From: Halisarca cf. caerulea
Taxonomy: Eukaryota > Porifera > Demospongiae > Chondrillida > Halisarcidae
DNA length: 64,000 nt
Assembly (NCBI GenBank): GCA_963170055.1
Contig: CAUJGJ010000083.1
Span: 886,601-950,600 of the forward strand
Direction: 5' to 3'
A program made the translations under genes and the position numbers. Positions 47,501 to 60,900 of the stretch are shown here, one piece after another. The notes below the pieces were generated by a model that had not been told where the DNA came from, made no database searches, and saw nothing but the letters and a program-made list of their open reading frames with translations. Every line of letters starts with the position of its first letter. The first letter of the stretch is position 1.

Positions 47501-50500
47501 TTAACTAGAGGGTTCTTCAGGACGGTAGGAGCTTGCAAACTGAAACAGTATATTTGACCTGATGGGGTTCTCCAGGTGGCGTTGCTTCCAGTACGCAATG
47601 ATCTTGGGAAGAAGTTGCTCTGCTAAGGGAGAGGTGTTGACAGGAGCTTCCTCATCAGAGTTGTCTTCTGGGACAACTGTGTTGTCTTGAGTGGATGGTT
47701 GGGGACAGGGGACCTGATAGGGTGGGATGGTTAGGGATGAGACAGCCGAAGGTTCCTCAATAGACACATCTTCTGATGTGGATGCTTTATCGCTCGTTGG
47801 CTTTTGTGAGCCTGTTTCAAGTGGTGCGAGTGGGGATTGGTTCTCCTCCATTGCATCACTCTCCACTTGCTCTGCTACTGGTTGCTCTGTGCTATCTGGC
47901 ACATGTGTGATGTCTGACATCTCATGTACATTGTCATCAGCTGTGAGATTGATGGGCTCAACATCCACATGCTGTTCGCTACACAAGGGTTGGGGCTGTG
48001 AGGGGTCTTGTGTCGACACCGGCTCCTCCGTTTTGCCATTCTCTTTGGGTTGGGAATCAACCTCAGCAGTTTTGGTCCCGTCTTCTTTGTCCTCATCAAG
48101 TAGTGATATGCTACCATCGGTATGCCTGTGACTTTGCTCCATCACTTGATCATCGTACCCACTATACAGTGGCTGAGCGTAGACTCCATCACGGACTTCA
48201 TCCCCTTCCTGTGAACCTGGTTTCACACTCTGAAGGTCTACCACTGGCTGCCCGTTCTCATTGCTATTGTTAGTGGCAGTTTCACCTTTATCTTGTGTGG
48301 TTGGAGGTACATGGGCACTTGCAATGCCCTCCTCACGTGGACTTGTTTCAGCATGAGATACATCATCATTGTCATCTTGCCTGATGTCTATCACGGCCTT
48401 GTCCTCTGCTGATGGAGAAGACGTGGTATCACCAACGTGGGGGTCATTTAGACACACCTCCCTATTCTCCTCCACATCATTCTCTTTAACGAGATCAACC
48501 ACTACCTTTTCCTTGTTGTCAGGACAACTTGCAAGGTTGGCACTCTCACTGGCAACCACTACTTCATCCAACTCGTTCCGCCCGTCCAAGTCAATGTACT
48601 GTCCCACGTGAGAAGGACCCTTGAGGGCTAGCTCAGCAACTTGAGTGGCAGAGATGATGAATTCGTCAGAGAAAGAAGAACTGACACTGTTTATGGTTTC
48701 AACAAGGGATTTCTCAGGGTCGCCGTCATTGGTTTTCAGCTTCTTTGCTGGAGGCTCATCACATGACCGCAAGATTATTTCATGATCTTCTATAATCTCA
48801 GGCTCCAACGGTACAATAAAAGACTCCAAATTGGAGAGGGCACTGTCTTCATGAGATGGGTCTTCTCTCCACTCATCATCCAAGAGAACATGACGGTCTT
48901 TGTCTGATTGGTCACCGCTCACTTGATCTTCAGTAGCAGCAGAAGTGTTCATAAGTGTTCCCAAGTTGTCATCCTGAAGAGGGTCTGTAAGAGTTCCCTG
49001 CTTCTTTTCCTGAGGGGTGTCTGTGTGTGTTCCCAAGCTGTTATCCGGAGCAGTGTCTGTATGTGTTCCCTGCTTGTTGTTCTGAGGGGCATCACTGCAT
49101 GTTCCGACATTGCCATCCAGAGAGGTCTTCACCGATGGTTCCTGCAGAACACTATTTTCCAAGTTGCTATCCTGAGGGATGTCCCTACATCTTCCCTGGG
49201 TATCGTCCCAAGGGGTGTCGACCTGAGATGTCTCTGGACCTCGAATCATTCTTTGAATATCTGCTTGCTGAGTTGCAGAGATCATGAATGCTTCTTCACT
49301 CTGTGTAAGATCTCCAGGAATTGGCCCTTGCTCTACACAGGGAATAGGAGAGTGTGTGTAACTACATATGCAGAACTGCGTACGTACGTGACTATGTACG
49401 TACGTACATACACAATGGTATGTACACATGCGCAAATACTTGCAAGTGATTCACATACGCATATACGTATGAGCAATACTAGTCAGTGTATGTACGTATG
49501 TATATAAAGGAGGAATGGAAGTGAGATTTATCATATTCATTTACGTATGTATGTACACATGTACAGACGTACATACCTACAAAATAAGGTTGACATATCC
49601 TGCCGTACAAATGTCAGTGTATTGGACTGGGTAAAATGTCAAATACACAGAACAGTTTCTTCATGATGAATAATTATCATTATTAAGCAATATTTTCCCC
49701 CATTGTGCACTTCAACAGGCGGTACATATGTTGCATTGAGACAGTCATATCATGAAGAAATTGGTTCATCTGGAAAGTTTCAAACTGTTTAATAAACTGG
49801 GAACTTATAATGAGATCCACTACCCAGGAAAGGGTGGCATACAACCACCTCCTGCCTCCCTAACAGACCTTGTGGTTACGGAAGTCTAGGGCAACCCAAC
49901 CTAGCCTAGCCTTGGTTGACTGGGACTTATCTGACCATTAGGTCTACTGCAGAGGATTTAAGACCTCCTTCCCAGACTAACTAGGCTAGGCAAGATTGGG
50001 TTGCCCTATCGACTTTCATAACCATTATGTCTGTTAGGGAGGCATGAGGTGGCTGTATGTCGCCCCTTTCATTGACATGAAGTACGTACGTACATAGTAA
50101 CCTCAATTTATGTACATACGTATGTACGTATATACAAAGTTGTACTACTGCACATATTATGTACGTATGCATGTAGTATAGCCCATAGTGAGTATGCAAT
50201 CATAACAAAAGTCCACCTTCTACCACCTACGTAAAATGTATACTTATGACATACGTAGGTACGTATGTATGTACGTATGTACATATATACATACGTGTAT
50301 ACATACGTACGTACCTGCGTATATCATAAAGATACGTAAATGGTAGAAGCAGGGTTCTGCCCAGGTAATCTCCTGAGGTGGTAATTACGTAAGTCAATCA
50401 ATTCACAGCTAACACATGTTTGAAGACCTACTTCTAAGTGTACCTTCCAACCAAAAACACCAGTAAAGGCTCTTTTCAGGTAATAAGACTAAGTACGAGG

Positions 50501-52637
50501 CTGTGAAGTGTTTCAAACAGGTATGGAGAAAAGATATTACTATGGTGATTTCAAATCCTCTGGTCTCTGAAAAGTTAGAGGTGGTTGGCTATGAATTTTG
50601 CTGGTTGAACCCGACCACATCCGACCAGTGTAGGCAGAACCCAGTAGAAGGTGCAGTATACTTGACTGAGTGCTCATTATGGGCTACACTACAGGCATAC
50701 ACACTGTCCACGCATGTGGGACATGTCCAAAATCTCGTAATGGTGTTAATGAGCTGGAATTTGGCCTAAAATTGCCTACGTAAGGCTTCAAGTCATGTGA
50801 CACGCGCGTGATAAAGTATTTTGTTCACAGACTCAAGTTTGTTAGCGTTATTCTGCACTCACGCTTTTGCAAATGCTATTTCGGGCACGATTGATCTCAG
50901 ATACGCTTCTTTTTATAGAAAACTTAAAGGATCGCATTTACGATCAGTATTTGTTAGCACGAACTGCAATTCATTTGAGATCGAATGATGCCCAGGACAT
51001 GTACAATCAGTTTATAGGTTGAACGAAGACATTCTAAAGTATCAACGTAACACAGACTAGCGCATAGTGTGTTTAAACAAAGATCGCACACCTCGATGTT
51101 GCCGATCGCCGACGGTTCAACTCAGGTTTCTTTGTTGCCGACGCTTGACTCCAATCAATTCCTGATTTTGCTGAAAATGGCTTATAGATCAGAATGGGAT
51201 GTTTCCATCGAACTTGATTTCGCTTGCGTATCGATTACTCCCTTGTTAATCCACTTCAAGGCTTCGAGATCGTCCTCACTTTGGAGCTGCAAAGAAAGTC
51301 TAGGATGACGTCACATAAAAAATTACATGACTGTCATGTGAAAGGCGGCTCTTTGTGAAGGAGATCTTGTCAGCAAACTGCCATGTCGTGGAGTAAATCA
51401 GAGGATCGTCCTAGGAGCCTTCCGAGGGTTTTATCCTTATCAGTGTTGGGTACTTCAACTTTTTACCCATGGGGGTTTTGATGCTGCGCTTTTCTAGGGA
51501 GTTATTGCGGAATAATTCAGAACATTGTAAGTTTTTCTTGAATATCTTTAAATCTGTTTTGGTATTCAAAAACCCCATGGGTAGAACGTTAGGTATCACT
51601 GATAGGAACATTTTAGTCCATATTCTGTGTCTCTAGGCCTACGCTCTGATTTACTCCAGTCCAAAAACTGCTGATTGGGACTGTCGGATAAATCGTTGAT
51701 TATTCGGACACCAAAGGAAAATATTTGGTTCAAAAGTAGCGCAACAAGTAGCTTAGATGTGTTTATACTGCTTTGAGATCATTAACTGTCCATTTTGATT
51801 TGTGCAAGTAAGAAACTGAGGAGTTTTGTAGCGAGTAAAATCGCCGACTTCGGAAGCCATTTAAGTGCAAATGGACATGTCCTACATGCGCAGCTAACAG
51901 TATACAACTTTGTGTGCACATATGTATATAAATTGAGGTAACTTTTATGTGTTAAAAGCATGAAATGCATGTATCTACAGTGCATGTATACCCACATACG
52001 TACATATGTACACACGTGCATATGTACATGCATGTAAATGTAAGCAATTCATATGAAGCTCTTCTCTGTGTTATAAAATGGGCAATGACAACAACACACC
52101 TTGAGTACTGTCTAATTCCTGGGACAGCATCAAACCCTCAAGCCCAAGATTTTCAAAAATTGGAAATTCCTTTACTTCGCTTTTTTCCAGGGCGTCGTTT
52201 ATCTTGCCTCCCTCCAAGATGCTGTGCTCCTCTAGCAGTGCAATGATACGATCACGGACAGTTCCACTGTCGTGAGAAAAGTCCACCGACCAATTCATGA
52301 CCGATCCTTCTCCCCCATGATATGAAATGTCGTCGATGTGAACGAAAAACTCCGCCAAACGTTCAGACGCATACACATGCAGGTATATTCCATACTTTTT
52401 TAACGTCATGATACCCCCTTTGAGATTCTCGAAGGGATAGCCTTTCTGTAAATATTGTTCGACAAGCTCTTGAGAAAATACAACCTTGATTTTAGTGGCA
52501 CCATCCGTGATAACACCGAGTCTCTCCTCGCTTTTGAAATCTAACAAAAGGCCAACTGGCGTATGTTCTGGTATATCCAACTTTCGACGCGCTAACACGG
52601 TATCGAGTATCCATTGCCGTCTTAGTAAGGAAGGCAT
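47501..52637 (-). CDS. TPP1/ACD-like shelterin protein (OB fold plus long acidic tail)
   Basis: Two exons: 52637-52100 and 49332-47501; phase 1 joins exactly (CAA G|AG), about 789 residues. Residues about 5-165 resemble the TPP1 OB fold: RQWILDTVLARR at the start, VGLLLDF, LGVITDGATKIKVVFSQE, then FENLKGGIMTLKKYGIYLHV and AEFFVHIDDISYHGGEG, the segment that in human TPP1 holds GRLLLLQDCGVHVQV and AEFYLQVDRFSLL. A closing helix VRDRIIALLEEH matches the human LYDCLEEHL. TPP1 bridges POT1 and TIN2 at telomeres and recruits telomerase. Exon 2 encodes a disordered acidic Ser/Thr-rich tail with 13-14-residue Q.G(T)HTDTPQ-type repeats (near 49000-49250) and two copies of a (E/D)(A)F(M/I)ISATQ motif. 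It ends in a predicted helix (LAEQLLPKIIAYWKQRH). No TIN2-binding motif can be named with certainty. Confidence 0.7.
49828..50070. mobile_element. MITE with about 70-bp terminal inverted repeats
   Basis: gcatacaaccacctcctgcc...ctagggcaacccaacctagcctag on the left is mirrored by the right end (gggttgccct...gaggtggctgtatg). In the TPP1-like intron. Confidence 0.7.
50240..50322. repeat. TACGTA-rich simple sequence
   Basis: Alternating tacgta/tatgta, one of many such clusters (also about 38690-38740, 39600-39770, 41230-41350, 54360-54440, 56370-56780). Confidence 0.8.
50770..51340. other. Intron stretch with CG-rich segment, no gene called
   Basis: More CpG than its surroundings. On the minus strand a tttctttgcag acceptor near 51290 opens a 36-codon frame to a stop, with no recognisable homology. 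Could be an alternative exon or a transposon remnant. Confidence 0.2.
51430..51612. mobile_element. MITE-like inverted repeat
   Basis: ttatcagtg...tacccatgggggtttt on the left and aaaaccccatgggta...atcactgata inverted on the right. Confidence 0.55.
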
Positions 52638-52757
52638 GGCTCTCTTTGTGCCTTGAACGGAGTTACAAAATGACCACTGTTTGCGCCATTTAATAGCAAC
52701 TACAATATTTTAGGGTTCTCCCCGATTCCTTAGGACACGCCCACAACAGTTGTGAAA
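52638..52757. promoter_or_regulatory. 120-bp bidirectional promoter between TPP1-like and AP4M1
   Basis: The two ATGs face away from each other with only 120 bp between. The stretch holds cgccattt (YY1-like, inverted), aggacacgcccac (GC/KLF-like) and no clear TATA box. Transcripts probably share one promoter and have very short 5' UTRs, or the UTRs overlap. Confidence 0.5.
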
Positions 52758-54733
52758 ATGATCTCCCAGTTCTTTATTCTTTCCCCTCGAGGAGATCCGA
52801 TCATTTTCAGAGATTGTATCCTCTACGTGTGTGCCGTGAAGTGAAATTCAGTAGTGTGTGTTGTCTTCTGTACTTTCTGTGAACGTGCGTTTTGTATCCT
52901 GCCGGGAGCTACGTAGCTGCTTTCGAATTTAGCCATGTTGATTGCTGACCTTGAGGACATATTTACGCCTTGACACACGCCTAGTTCGCAATGAATTGCC
53001 CCGTAATGTGACAGAGGTCTTCTTCAAGGAAGCGAAAGAATGGAAGGACGTTTCAGGCACACAACCCCCTCCAGCCATTGTGAGTTCTGTTTTTGCAAAG
53101 CTATCGCTAGTGGTATTGTGGCATTGCATTCTACCAATGCCCATGTTCTCGGTACTGATACACTCCCATGCACATTAGTAGGAACCAGACATGCTGTTTT
53201 GAGATCAGTAGAAAACAATCAATTTTCCACTTGTGTTGGTGTGGGAAATTACTAACAGGTTCCTCTAGAGACAGCATCGGGATATATTCATATGTACCGA
53301 GGGGTCCGCAACTTGGTGTAATCTTGTACCCTTCTAGTGAAATCTCAAGTGAAATCCTGCAATCTTGTGCAATCTTGCAATCTGAAATCCTGTGAGAAAT
53401 CTTCGCTGAAATCCCAAAATCACTAACGAAATCTTGAAATCTTGCCTGAAATTCAGAAATCTTATCTGAAATTGAAATCTTGAAATCTTGAAAATTCACT
53501 AGGCTAAATCTCGTGAAATCTTATTCCAAAATCTTTGCAATCTTAGCATAATCCTTGAAATCTTATGCAATCTCAGTGGGATTGCAGAATCTTGTCCATC
53601 ATATTGCCTTGTTGTGGACCCCTCGATATGTATGTACATATGTACTTGGCGTTGTTGCCTGGTGCCGTGATGAATTATTACCAAAGAGTTTATCTACACT
53701 TCACCATTTACAATATCGCTTCCATACCGTATATGCGGAAATATTGCAGACATTTTTAATTTGGCAGTTTGGCAGTCAGGATCCAAATCGCCAAATTTTA
53801 TCATCAAATTCACATAGACCTGTACTTACTATGCTTTGTCCTTGCTGTGCAATGCCAAGTTTAATTTCTGCCAATGTTAAATTACAGCCTGATCTTGCAC
53901 AAATCACCAAATTTAGTGGTTGCCAATGTTTCCGGATATACGGTATGTTGTGTATTCCTACGTAGTTTACTGTTTATACACAGGATCCAGTATATCCCGC
54001 ACTCTTCACTGTTGTGTTGTAGTCGAATAACCACTGCATTGAATGATGTGTATTCTATTACATAATCAGTGTTCTTCCCAGAAATTATTTCAGGCATGTT
54101 GAATGTGTATGTGCATGCATACATGTGTACGTCATCGTGTACATAAATTTTGTACATACGAGGCATCACAAATTGCTTGAAGCTTCAGTTTTGGGCATTA
54201 GAATGATTTGTACTACGTAAATATAAATTTTCTATAATCTATGAAAGCACATGTTTTTCCTACAAATAGTATTAAATAATTTGGGAAAGGAAGGCATGTT
54301 GGACCGACATGCCTTAGGATACCTGGGGAGAACACTGATAATATGCATGCACATAAGTACGTGCGTACGTATGTATGTACGTATGTATGTATGTACGTAT
54401 GTATGTACGTACGTATGTATGTATGTATGTATGTATGTATGAATGAATGTACGTACTTTTAGTAGACATTGAAAATCTTTCGATAAATACTTGTATGTAC
54501 ATTATTCCTTCAATATTTCAGCTGCAAAAAGCAAGACATTTTATTAGATGCATATTTTGCCAGTTTTTGTATTAATCAGTGTAGTGTATTCGTCTGTTAC
54601 CGTCTTTTCATTTTGCACGATTTTGTAGAAAAGTGGAAATGTGAGTTTCATGTACATCAAGAGGAATGGGTTGTTCTTTGTGATCTCTACCAAGTTCAAT
54701 GTGTCTCCTTTGATGATCATAGAGCTTCTGTCA

Positions 54734-54828
<95 letters not shown>

Positions 54829-57800
54829 TGTACGTGTGTATGTGCACCTGAAGTTCTCATATGCGTAGACACATCATGTGCTGCCATGCATGCATGCATT
54901 TACATACGTACATGCATGTCTTGATTGTAGCTAATGGTGCACATGTACGTACGTACATAGAGAAACCAAGGAGCAGTGAACTATTTGTGCTCTAAATTTT
55001 ACTTGGCAGTTTGGTGTGCCAATGTTGTTCAGTTCCCATCCTTGCTGCCCCTCCCCACCCCTCCCCTGCACAGGTTGGCAGGTTTGTTCAAGGACTACTG
55101 TGGTGTGCTGAACGAGGAAACTCTGAGGATGAACTTCACTCTAGCGTACGAGATAATAGACGAAGCGATTGTTAGTAAATGCACCGGGCTCAGTGTAGAT
55201 TGTCACTATGTGTTGTGCTGTCTGGGATAATGTTGTGCCCTGTGGTGTGTGCTTGTTTGATCTAGGATGCTGCACAAGCACGCACACCGTGTACACAGAC
55301 TTTGTATTGCATGCATAATATGTATGTACATACGTACGTATGTATGTATTCGTGTATATTTATGATGTACTGTATGTGTGTGTACGTACGTACGTATATC
55401 ATATGTATGTACATGTGTGTTGTACTCTTTTGTTGTTAGGACTATGGGTATCCTCAAAGCACATCAACTGAAATGTTGAAATCGTACATTTACAATGAAC
55501 CAGTGGCAGTGGACAAACCTGTAGTGAAGAACACTAAACTTGTGAGTTGTGTTTAATGTGCACACATACGTACATACGTACGTATGTGTATACTTCTGTA
55601 AAAAATCCACTGCTACACCTATGGAACCAGTAGTCTAGTGGGACAACTAGCACACTTTGACTCTCTTAGTCTATGTTTTCACTGATCTCTCAAATGGTGA
55701 ATATGCAATAACCTCAAATTGTACCATTTTGTGTGGGCAAATTATGGGTGGATCAAAGAAAGAAGCGTGGTGAAGTATGTGATGCACTCTGATATCAGCA
55801 CACACCACAATTGGTAGTGCATGTGGCTAAAGCTAGAACTGATCAACTCCAGATGAGTCTGGCAAAGCACCCAGCAGTCAACTTTGTATGACGTCAATCT
55901 ACTGTTCTTCTACTGCAGTACACAGGACAGGATATAGCCATAAACTTAGCAAAGCACCCTTTGCCTATTGCAGCTACACTCATACATACGTTCATAAATA
56001 CTGGTAGAATTTGTCCCTCGTAGCGAGTTGTAAGCCTACATATGTTGGTATGTACAAACCTGAGAAGATTGTTGTGCGGCTATTTACATACAGTAAAATC
56101 TCGATAATTAGAACCATGATAATTAGAATTCCCGCTTAATTCACACATTGATGAATGTACCATTCCTAATGTATGGAGTGCATATGTGGTTGGTTATTTA
56201 GAACTTATGGATAATTAGAACTTTTTTACCGAAAAATCAAGGTTCTAATTAAAGAGATTTTACTGTATTACGTACATATGTGCTCATTGTGTGCATTTAG
56301 TGATTCCCCATTCTGATGGTATTTTACATGATTCAGTTACCCTACTCCCCCATACGTGCTACAAAGTGACTGTACAATGTACGTACTTACATACGTACGT
56401 ACGTACATATGTATGTAGGGTACAGTAGAACCATTGGTCATACAGCTCGTTGTTGGGTTCGTGTGTGCACATGCATACCTATGCATGTACGTACATACAT
56501 ATGTGTATGCATTTTTCATTTGTCAGTGCCACAACCCATACGTACTATACTGCGTGTATATGTACATACTACATACTACGTATGTACGTACATGCACATA
56601 AATACATACTGCGTGCACAGTGTATGCATACTTATGTATGTACATATGTTTGTACATACGTACATACGCACATACATACGTACGTACTGTATACATACAT
56701 GTACATACGTATGTATGTACAAACATAATTACATAAATATGTACGTATGTATGTACGTACGTACGTATTTACGTATGTGCATGTGGATGCTTGGGGGTTT
56801 GTAACATACAGCTAGTCACTGTGTAGTCTGTGTTGTGCACTTATCTCATGTAGAAGACTCCTAATACCATTCCAAGCACAGCTGCCGAGCGCCCCATATC
56901 TTCTACTCTGGAGGACAAGGTACATACGTGTGTGTGTGTGTGTGTGTTGTACGTACGTAGCTCTGGGTAGACATTCGATATTGAAGGAAAACCAATTGTG
57001 TGATGTCTTGTGGAGAATTGATACGTACATTAGTTTATGTAATTTGCTTATATGATGTGTTTCAACACTTCCCTATTTATACATACTAGCGTTTATGTAG
57101 TTTCTGAATTGTTTGCTATCAAGTGCAGAAATATATACATAATGTATATGTTTTTTGCTAGAGGAAAGTTCAGTCAAGTGAAGTGTTTGTAGACTTGTTT
57201 GAAAAGCTCACAGTGGTCATTGCTGCCAATGTAAGTTTACCAACTGCTGTAGCTTTTGTCGGTGAAAGTGCATACAACCATGATGTGGTAGTGGCTGATT
57301 TCTGAGGAATGTACCGTTACGCGTACATATTTCACAACCACAGTTGATTGTGGTTTTCAATCTGTATACCTTCATGAATGGGCCAGTCCCTACTATGTAT
57401 GACGTATATTACATATATTTCATAAAAAAATAACTAACCAAATATTCACAAATGTAACTTTGTTCCCCAAAATGCCCAAAAATATGATCCCACAAAAGTT
57501 AGTGGTGGTATTCACTTGTGATACTCATGGAATAATGATTATTTGTGTGATTCATCGAGTGCCATCAACCTTATACATACATGTGTACATACATATGTAT
57601 GTACGTACATATGTACATATTGTGTTTACATGTGTGTGTGTGTATGTGTGTGCATAGATCTATGGTGTGTGTGTGTGTATGTGTGTGAACTGTATATATA
57701 TATACGTACATACGTACGTAGTACATACGTACGTGTACATATGCATCCTGTGCCAATCTTGCTTGTCTGTCCAGGGGAACATTGTAAGGTCCTCAATTGA

Positions 57801-57839
57801 TGGCAAGTTACAAATCAAAAGCTTCCTTTCGAGCAATCC

Positions 57840-57915
<76 letters not shown>

Positions 57916-60900
57916 ATGCGTGCGCGCGCGCGCTCAGAGAATGAACCTATTAAATATATTTGCATGTACTTACATACATGTGTGTATTTATGTATATGCG
58001 TATGTACTATATGTATATTGTGTGTACGTATTTATATGGAATGTGCAGAATAGTGTGATGACTCTGTCGCGTATGTACATATGTATGTATATATACACAT
58101 GTACATGTATGTATGTGTTTGCTCAGAAATTCGAATGGGTCTGAATGAAGATTTGGTAATTTCCGAAGAAGGTCCAAGAAGGCAGGGTATGTGTGTATGT
58201 ATGCAGATGCTATGCTTTTGCTTGTGCTATCTCCAACTGCTGTGGTTGAGTCCATGGGACTAATCCTGCATTGCATGGGCCTATTTCTTATGTTGTGATT
58301 TGCTGTGCTGAGTTGTGTATAGTTTGAAAATTGCAGTAACAAATCTGTGTATAGTTTATACCACATCCCATATGTGCGTGTTACTATGATGTATGTATGT
58401 ACGTACATACTTACATACATTGTTCAGGTTATGGGCTCACTGCACTGGACGACTGCAAGTTTCATGAATGTGTTGATTTGACTGACTTTGAGAGGGACAG
58501 GATAATCGTTATCCACCCACCACATGGGGAAGTGAGTGGTCATGGTAACTGCTGTTGTGAAGTGTAGCATGTAATGCAGTCTTGCACGTGTTTTGTACGT
58601 ATGTACGTATGTATATACATATTTTATGTACTCACTTACATATATATGTACAGTCAAACGTCTCCAATCCGACACTCACTGGGGCTTGAAAAGTGTCAGA
58701 TTAGAAGGTTGTTGGATTACAGAGGTTTTCTTAGCATATCTTAATAAGTGCAGGTTTTGATTACAAAGTGATCCTGTTATGGTTAATCCGCTATTTTTGC
58801 GTAGTAAGATATGCCTACCGTAAACTGGAAGTTAGAAAAATGAAATGTTCTGGTTGCGTAGCTATGTAAACAAAGGCCTATAGCCACTTTATAGTACCAT
58901 AGGGGTATTTATTTTCGCGTGAGATAAATTTTCGCTATTTTCGCGGTTCGTTCCTGATCCGTGATAATTTGTGCTTGCAAATTTTTGAAGTAATTTTGTC
59001 TTGTGTATATCAAACCCTGCATTGATAATAAATACCTCTGTGGTAGCTGTCATGTGTTTACTGACTGAACCGTTGGAGAGGGCTATGAATACACTTTTGA
59101 ATGACACCAAAGTTACCGTTTTTGGAAAAATCAGTTAAGGGTCCTTTTCACAAATGTACTCACATATGGTATCTGTACCTCATAACTAACTTAAAGTTGG
59201 TTATTATAGAGAATGCCGGATTACAGAAGTACGTATTGGATCACAGAGGTTTCACCATACATCTGTATGTGCATACATGCCTATATGTCAAGCTTCTCAT
59301 GTTTGTGTGCTTCTATCTTTCCAGTTCACAGCCATGACATACTGTATTTCAAGGGAAGTTCCCTACGGTATCCCTTTCCAACTAATGTCATTTGTCAATG
59401 TCATTGAGGAAGCTAAGTGAGTTTAAGTGATGCCAAACCAATTGTGTTTGTTACTTGTTTTGTTTGTGAACACAGAACTGTGGAAATCAACCTCAGTCTT
59501 CGCAGTGAAGTACCACCTTCCATGTAAGGAGAAGTGTTTGAGTTAGTGTGTATTATGTAGTGTGGGTAGACACATGTAGACAGTTAACATTGAATTTTAC
59601 AATACATGCATCTATCTACAGTATATATGTATGCTTGTACGTATGTATGTACGTACATGCTATGATACAGTACTAACAGTATGTACGTATGTATGTGTTC
59701 ATTTCTGCATGTTTGTTTCTTGTACATATGTATGTATGTACGTAAGTGTAGTTTTCACTCAATTATTCCTGGCTCTCAGATCGGCTGTAAATGTAGCTGT
59801 GCAATTGAACATCCCCAAATTTGCAACAAGTTTGTCCTGTGATCCTCTCGGCTCTGGTGAGAGGTACGAATACAAACAACAGGACAAGCACTTCACTTGG
59901 CACCTGAAGAAGATTCCTGGAGGGACATCATCTGAATGCAAAATCAAAGTGAGTAGAGAATGCTTTGAAGGATAATGTGCAACGTCGTGATCTACTTTAC
60001 AAATGATGAGTCTCTGAGATTTGTGTCAAATACTTGCAAATTGTCTACCCATGCGATTGTTAAACTGCATTTTCCTTAATATACGTACGTATATTGAGGG
60101 CCATTGTATTAGAATGTGTCTCTGGTACAGCAGCCTTAATGTGTATGTACATATGTACTGTATGTACCTACGTACGTACGTATTATGGGGGACTTTCCAA
60201 TATGGGGAGTGTGAATGTTGATTGTCACTTTGTACCATACGTTACTGTGAACCAGACAGGGTGTGTGGGGTGGGGGGTTTATGTACCATACGTTACTGTG
60301 AACCAGACAGGGTGTGTGGGGTGGGGGGTTTATGTACCATACGTTACTGTGAACCAGACAGGGTGTGTGGGGTGGGGGGTTTATGTACCATACGTTACTG
60401 TGAATCAGACAGGGTGTGTGGGGTGGGGGGTTTATGTACCATACGTTACTGTGAACCAGACAGGGTGTGTGGGGTGGGGGGTTTATGTACCATACGTTAC
60501 TGTGAACCAGACAGGGTGTGTGGGGTGGGGGGTTTATGTACCATATGTTACTGTGAATCAGACAGGGTGTGTGGGGTGGGGGGTTTATGTACCATACGTT
60601 ACTGTGAACCAGACAGGGTGTGTGGGGTGGGGGGTTTATGAAAGCAATCAGTTGGTCTTACAGGTAACTGTGTACCTAGAACACTGTGTGTACTGTGGAA
60701 ATATCCCATCTCTCCTACCATCTCTTCTTGTCGAGTTGGATGTATACGTTCTTATATGTAATCATGCCTATGTGCATTGCTGTGGTTTGTGGTAGCTTGA
60801 GCTACTATTGGGCTTGGTTTGAGTATGGAATATGCCTGGTTGATGGTTATATAGTCCGGTGTAGCTGATCCATGTCCGCCTCCACCATTTTATAACAAGG

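Noticed and set aside
47727..49507. Plus-strand frames of 134, 91, 80 and 199 codons
   Set aside because: Antisense shadows of the long TPP1-like exon 2.
60094..60795. 233-codon and 139-codon frames with 17-residue repeats
   Set aside because: Produced by the 51-bp minisatellite in an AP4M1 intron.
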